From: Streptomyces sp. TLI_235
Lineage (GTDB): Bacteria; Actinomycetota; Actinomycetes; Streptomycetales; Streptomycetaceae
Assembly: GCA_002300355.1 (NCBI GenBank)
Contig: NSGV01000001.1
Span: 372,001 to 436,000, forward strand
DNA: 64,000 nt
Reading direction: 5' to 3'
Shown: positions 61,561 through 64,000 of the stretch, one piece after another
How the letters are laid out: each line of letters begins with the position of its first letter
Position numbering within the stretch: the stretch's first letter is position 1
Made by a program: the position numbers and the translations under genes
Notes under the pieces: model-generated
The model's database searches: none
What the model saw: only the letters and a program-made list of their open reading frames with translations
Told to the model about the DNA's origin: nothing

Positions 61561-62703
61561 TCATGACGGCCCGTCGTCCCCCGGCCTGTCGTCCCCCGGT
61601 CCGCCGCCCGCCGGCCCGTCGCCGTCCGGTGTCGGTGCGGGGCCGGGGGCGGCGGTGCCCCGCAGCACCGTGACGACGCCGAGGCCGGCCGCGCAGAGCG
61701 GTACGGCGAGCAGTGCGCCCAGGATCCCGGCCACGCCCGCCCCGGCCACCACCGCGACCATGATGGTGGCCGGGTGCAGCTCGACGGTGCGGCTCTGGAT
61801 GAAGGGCTGCAGGATGTTGCCCTCGATGGCCTGCACGGCCAGCACCACGCCGAGCACCCACAGGGCCTTGGCGAAGCCGCCGTCGGCGAGCGCCACCAGC
61901 ACCGCCACGGTGCCGGAGAGGAAGGCGCCGATGAACGGGATGTAGGCGCCCATGAAGACCAGGGCGCCGAGGCCGGCCGCGCCGGGGACGCTCAGCACCA
62001 CCAGTCCGATCGTGATGAACAGCGCGTCGATGAGGGCGATCAGGGTGGTGCCGCGCATGAACCCGGCGGTCGCGGCGAAGGCCTGCCGGCCGCAGGCGAT
62101 CACGGTCTCGGCCGGGCCGGGCGGCAGCCAGCCGCGGACGGCGTCGGCGGTGCGGTGGCCGTCCCGGAGGAAGAAGAAGACCAGGGCGAGGGTGAGCACC
62201 GCGCCGGTGAGCAGCTGGGTGGCCAGCCCGAGGCCGGAGAGCACGCCGTTGGCGAGCGAGTTGACCAGGTCGCTGCCCGAGCCGGAGCTCTGTTCGAGCG
62301 CGTACTGGATCTTCTGTCCGAGCGGGCCGAGCCAGTCGGCGATCCGCCGGCCGGCCTCGCTGAGCGCGGCGGCGATGTCGGGCGCGCTGTGCACCAGGGA
62401 GTTGACCAGCAGTGCGATCACCCCGCAGACGGCGAGCACCAGCACCGTGCAGGTGAGGCCGGCGGCGGCGCCCCGGCGCAGGCCGCGGCGGACCAGCCAG
62501 GGCATCACGGGTTCGAGCAGGGCGGTGCCGAGCAGGGCGACGACGACCGGGACGGTGGCCGCCTGCAGTTCCACCATCGCCCACACCAGCAGCGCGGCGA
62601 CCGCGACGACGAGCAGGACGGCGGCCGACCAGGAGGCGGCCAGCCGCACCGCCCGGGGCGGCGCGGCTGGCCCGTCCTCGGCGTCCGGGGGCTCGGCCGG
62701 CAT
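61561..62703 (-). CDS. AI-2E family transporter (PerM-like permease)
   Basis: A 380-aa membrane protein: two N-terminal helices (AVLLVVAVAALLVWAMV, VPVVVALLGTALLEPVMPWLVRRG), a soluble middle segment (APDIAAALSEAGRRIADWLGPLG), then the conserved tail VFFFLRDGHR, FMGAYIPFIGAFLSG, GNILQPFIQSRTVELHP and a final helix. The family exports autoinducer-2 in E. coli or acts as Na+/H+ antiporter elsewhere; the substrate here is unknown. ATG with GGAGGTGCG just upstream. Confidence 0.9.
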   Translation of the reverse strand: MPAEPPDAEDGPAAPPRAVRLAASWSAAVLLVVAVAALLVWAMVELQAATVPVVVALLGTALLEPVMPWLVRRGLRRGAAAGLTCTVLVLAVCGVIALLVNSLVHSAPDIAAALSEAGRRIADWLGPLGQKIQYALEQSSGSGSDLVNSLANGVLSGLGLATQLLTGAVLTLALVFFFLRDGHRTADAVRGWLPPGPAETVIACGRQAFAATAGFMRGTTLIALIDALFITIGLVVLSVPGAAGLGALVFMGAYIPFIGAFLSGTVAVLVALADGGFAKALWVLGVVLAVQAIEGNILQPFIQSRTVELHPATIMVAVVAGAGVAGILGALLAVPLCAAGLGVVTVLRGTAAPGPAPTPDGDGPAGGGPGDDRPGDDGPS

Positions 62704-62798
62704 CGCACCTCCGGGGTGGGCAGCCACTCTCGACTCGACCCCATATCAGCACACAAGCCGATGAATCAGGCGATTGGACGGCGACCGGCGCGCCCCGC

Positions 62799-63917
62799 TC
62801 ACTCCGCCGGAAGGACCACCACCCGGCCGTCCGGCGTGCCGCCGAAGGCCAGCACCCGGGCGCCCTCCTCCTCGACACCGGCCAGCGCGGCCCGCGGCAG
62901 CGGCGCGAACGGACGGACCGTCAGCACGTCCTCCTCGGTCTTCCAGCTGCCGGCCACCGAGCCGTCGACCAGCACCGTACCGAGCACGATCCCGTTCACC
63001 GTCATCACCCGTGGGCGGTACGCCTCGGGCAGCACCCGGGTCCGGTCAGCGTGCGACAGCAGCAGGTTGTCGAAGGGCGCGAGCAGCCGGACGGGGGCGG
63101 GCGCCGAGGCGTCCGGCCGCGGCGCCTCCGGCAGGTCGTACAGGGTGCGGCCCTGCTCGTCGCGCAGCCGTACCAGGCGGTCGCCGAGCCGGGTCAGCAC
63201 CGGGCCCAGCCGGGTGAGGCCGGACCACTTCTGCACGTCGGCGGCGGTGGCCGGGCCGAAGGCGGCGAGGTAGCGCAGCACCAGGCCGTCCAGCGCCGGC
63301 GCCGGGTCGAGCGGGCGGCCGAGCCAGTGCTCGGCGGTGGTGTGCGCGGCCGGGCCGCCGCGCCCCCACAGGCCGCGCGGCGGCACCTGGACGAGCGGCA
63401 GCGCGCAGCGGGCCGCCTGGGCGAGCGCGGCCGGCTCGCTCCCCGGATAGGCCGGGGCGAGCAGCGGGCCGAGCTGTTGGAAGGTCAGCGGTTCGGCCTC
63501 GACCAGGAGCCGGGCGCGCGCCGCCAGCGCGGCCAGGTCGCCGGCGGGGTCGGCCGGGTCGGTGAGGTCGAGGCCGGGCAGCCGCTTGGCGTACGTGGTC
63601 CGCAGCCCGCGGTCGAGTACGGGCTGCAGCAGCGGACGCAGGGTCAGGCAGTCCTCGGCGGTGACGAGGTGGATGGTGCCGCGCTGCAGGGCGATCCGGA
63701 CGGCGCCGCGGTCCTCCAGCAGGGCAGTGAGCTGCTCGGGGGCGAAGCCCTCGAGCCGGCTGTGCAGCCCGAGGTAGGGCGGCTCCGGGGCTGCCTGGGC
63801 CTGCAGGCCGACCAGGTGGCGGACCATCGCCGCGGCGTCCAGGGTGCTGCGCTGCAGCAGGTGCTGACGGGCCAGCAGCGCGCGGCCGAGGGCGCGGGCG
63901 GTCAGCGGGGCGCTCAC
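62799..63917 (-). CDS. HTH_42 winged-helix protein (AlkZ-like)
   Basis: A 372-aa protein of the HTH_42 family: LARQHLLQRSTLDAAAMVRHLVGLQAQAAPEPPYLGLHSRL at the start, RIALQRGTIHLVTAEDCL (the catalytic-type Q of the family), FGPATAADVQKWSGLTRL and a C-terminal RLLAPFDNLLLSHADRTRV block. Relatives include DNA glycosylases AlkZ/YcaQ that unhook crosslinks; most actinobacterial copies are uncharacterised. The GTG start overlaps the stop of the next upstream gene by four bases. Confidence 0.88.
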   Translation of the reverse strand: MSAPLTARALGRALLARQHLLQRSTLDAAAMVRHLVGLQAQAAPEPPYLGLHSRLEGFAPEQLTALLEDRGAVRIALQRGTIHLVTAEDCLTLRPLLQPVLDRGLRTTYAKRLPGLDLTDPADPAGDLAALAARARLLVEAEPLTFQQLGPLLAPAYPGSEPAALAQAARCALPLVQVPPRGLWGRGGPAAHTTAEHWLGRPLDPAPALDGLVLRYLAAFGPATAADVQKWSGLTRLGPVLTRLGDRLVRLRDEQGRTLYDLPEAPRPDASAPAPVRLLAPFDNLLLSHADRTRVLPEAYRPRVMTVNGIVLGTVLVDGSVAGSWKTEEDVLTVRPFAPLPRAALAGVEEEGARVLAFGGTPDGRVVVLPAE

Positions 63918-64000
63918 CCGGCGAGCTCCCGGCGCAGCATGCCGATCCGGTTGCTGGTCAGCGAGTCGACACCGGCCAGCAGCATCCGGCGCACGGTGCG
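63914..64000 (-). CDS. 3' end of an unidentified gene
   Basis: Only the last 28 residues are inside the window (RTVRRMLLAGVDSLTSNRIGMLRRELAG). The pattern 'GVDSLTSNR..MLRREL' resembles the end of a glycerophosphodiester phosphodiesterase, but it is too short to decide. Its stop overlaps the HTH_42 GTG start, so the two genes are in one operon. Confidence 0.5.
   Translation of the reverse strand, partial: RTVRRMLLAGVDSLTSNRIGMLRRELAG

Overview
The window is very GC-rich, uses many GTG and TTG starts behind GGAGG-type ribosome binding sites, and carries actinobacterial signature genes (a resuscitation-promoting factor with LysM, DUF574-type S-adenosylmethionine methyltransferase, HTH_42 protein, DUF4232-like lipoprotein). 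It looks like chromosomal DNA of a Streptomyces or Kitasatospora relative. There is no phage, no intact insertion sequence, no CRISPR array and no rRNA. One tRNA (initiator tRNA-Met) is present.

Left part (1-22.5 kb). After a HEAT-repeat protein come two divergent blocks that share a 588-base control region. The left block (8294 down to 1188, minus strand) is a tightly packed six-gene redox operon: DyP peroxidase, bicovalent-flavin (BBE-type) oxidoreductase, sorbitol-dehydrogenase-type small subunit, an FAD/Fe-S GMC dehydrogenase, a VioB-like ferritin-fold protein and an ABM-type monooxygenase. The right block (8883-22436, plus strand) is a seven-gene set: a small 88-aa protein, an M14 metallocarboxypeptidase with a C-terminal CFI-box, a 1099-aa DUF6603-like protein, and uncharacterised proteins of 862, 1209, 498 and 160 aa. 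None of these has a visible signal peptide. This is the best candidate in the window for an undescribed system.

Middle part (22.5-42 kb). This is a mosaic of single genes (lipoprotein, glutamate-synthase-like FMN protein, two VOC proteins, Rpf, TetX-like monooxygenase with TetR, orphan prenyl diphosphate synthase, MarR with twin operators, SulP transporter, ATP-grasp enzyme, DinB polymerase). Decayed DNA lies between them: an alpha/beta-hydrolase tail, a prolyl-iminopeptidase tail joined to an IS5-type transposase remnant, a broken Ser/Thr kinase, and three unequal copies of a flavodoxin-family gene. DinB carries an in-frame insertion of a short palindromic element.

Right part (42-64 kb). 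Mostly intact chromosomal genes: glutathione peroxidase, secreted HNH-type nuclease, an adenylation domain fused to membrane segments that overlaps a convergent ATP-grasp ligase, a TetR gene and a distant nitronate monooxygenase that share an operator-like site, a secreted metzincin with an aegerolysin/ET79-like N-terminal domain, DUF1232 and GNAT proteins, a Gfo/Idh/MocA oxidoreductase, two methyltransferases, DedA, a spermidine-synthase-like protein coupled to an alpha/beta hydrolase, an AI-2E family permease and an HTH_42 protein.

All family names rest on reading the translated sequences and remembered family motifs; no database search was run.
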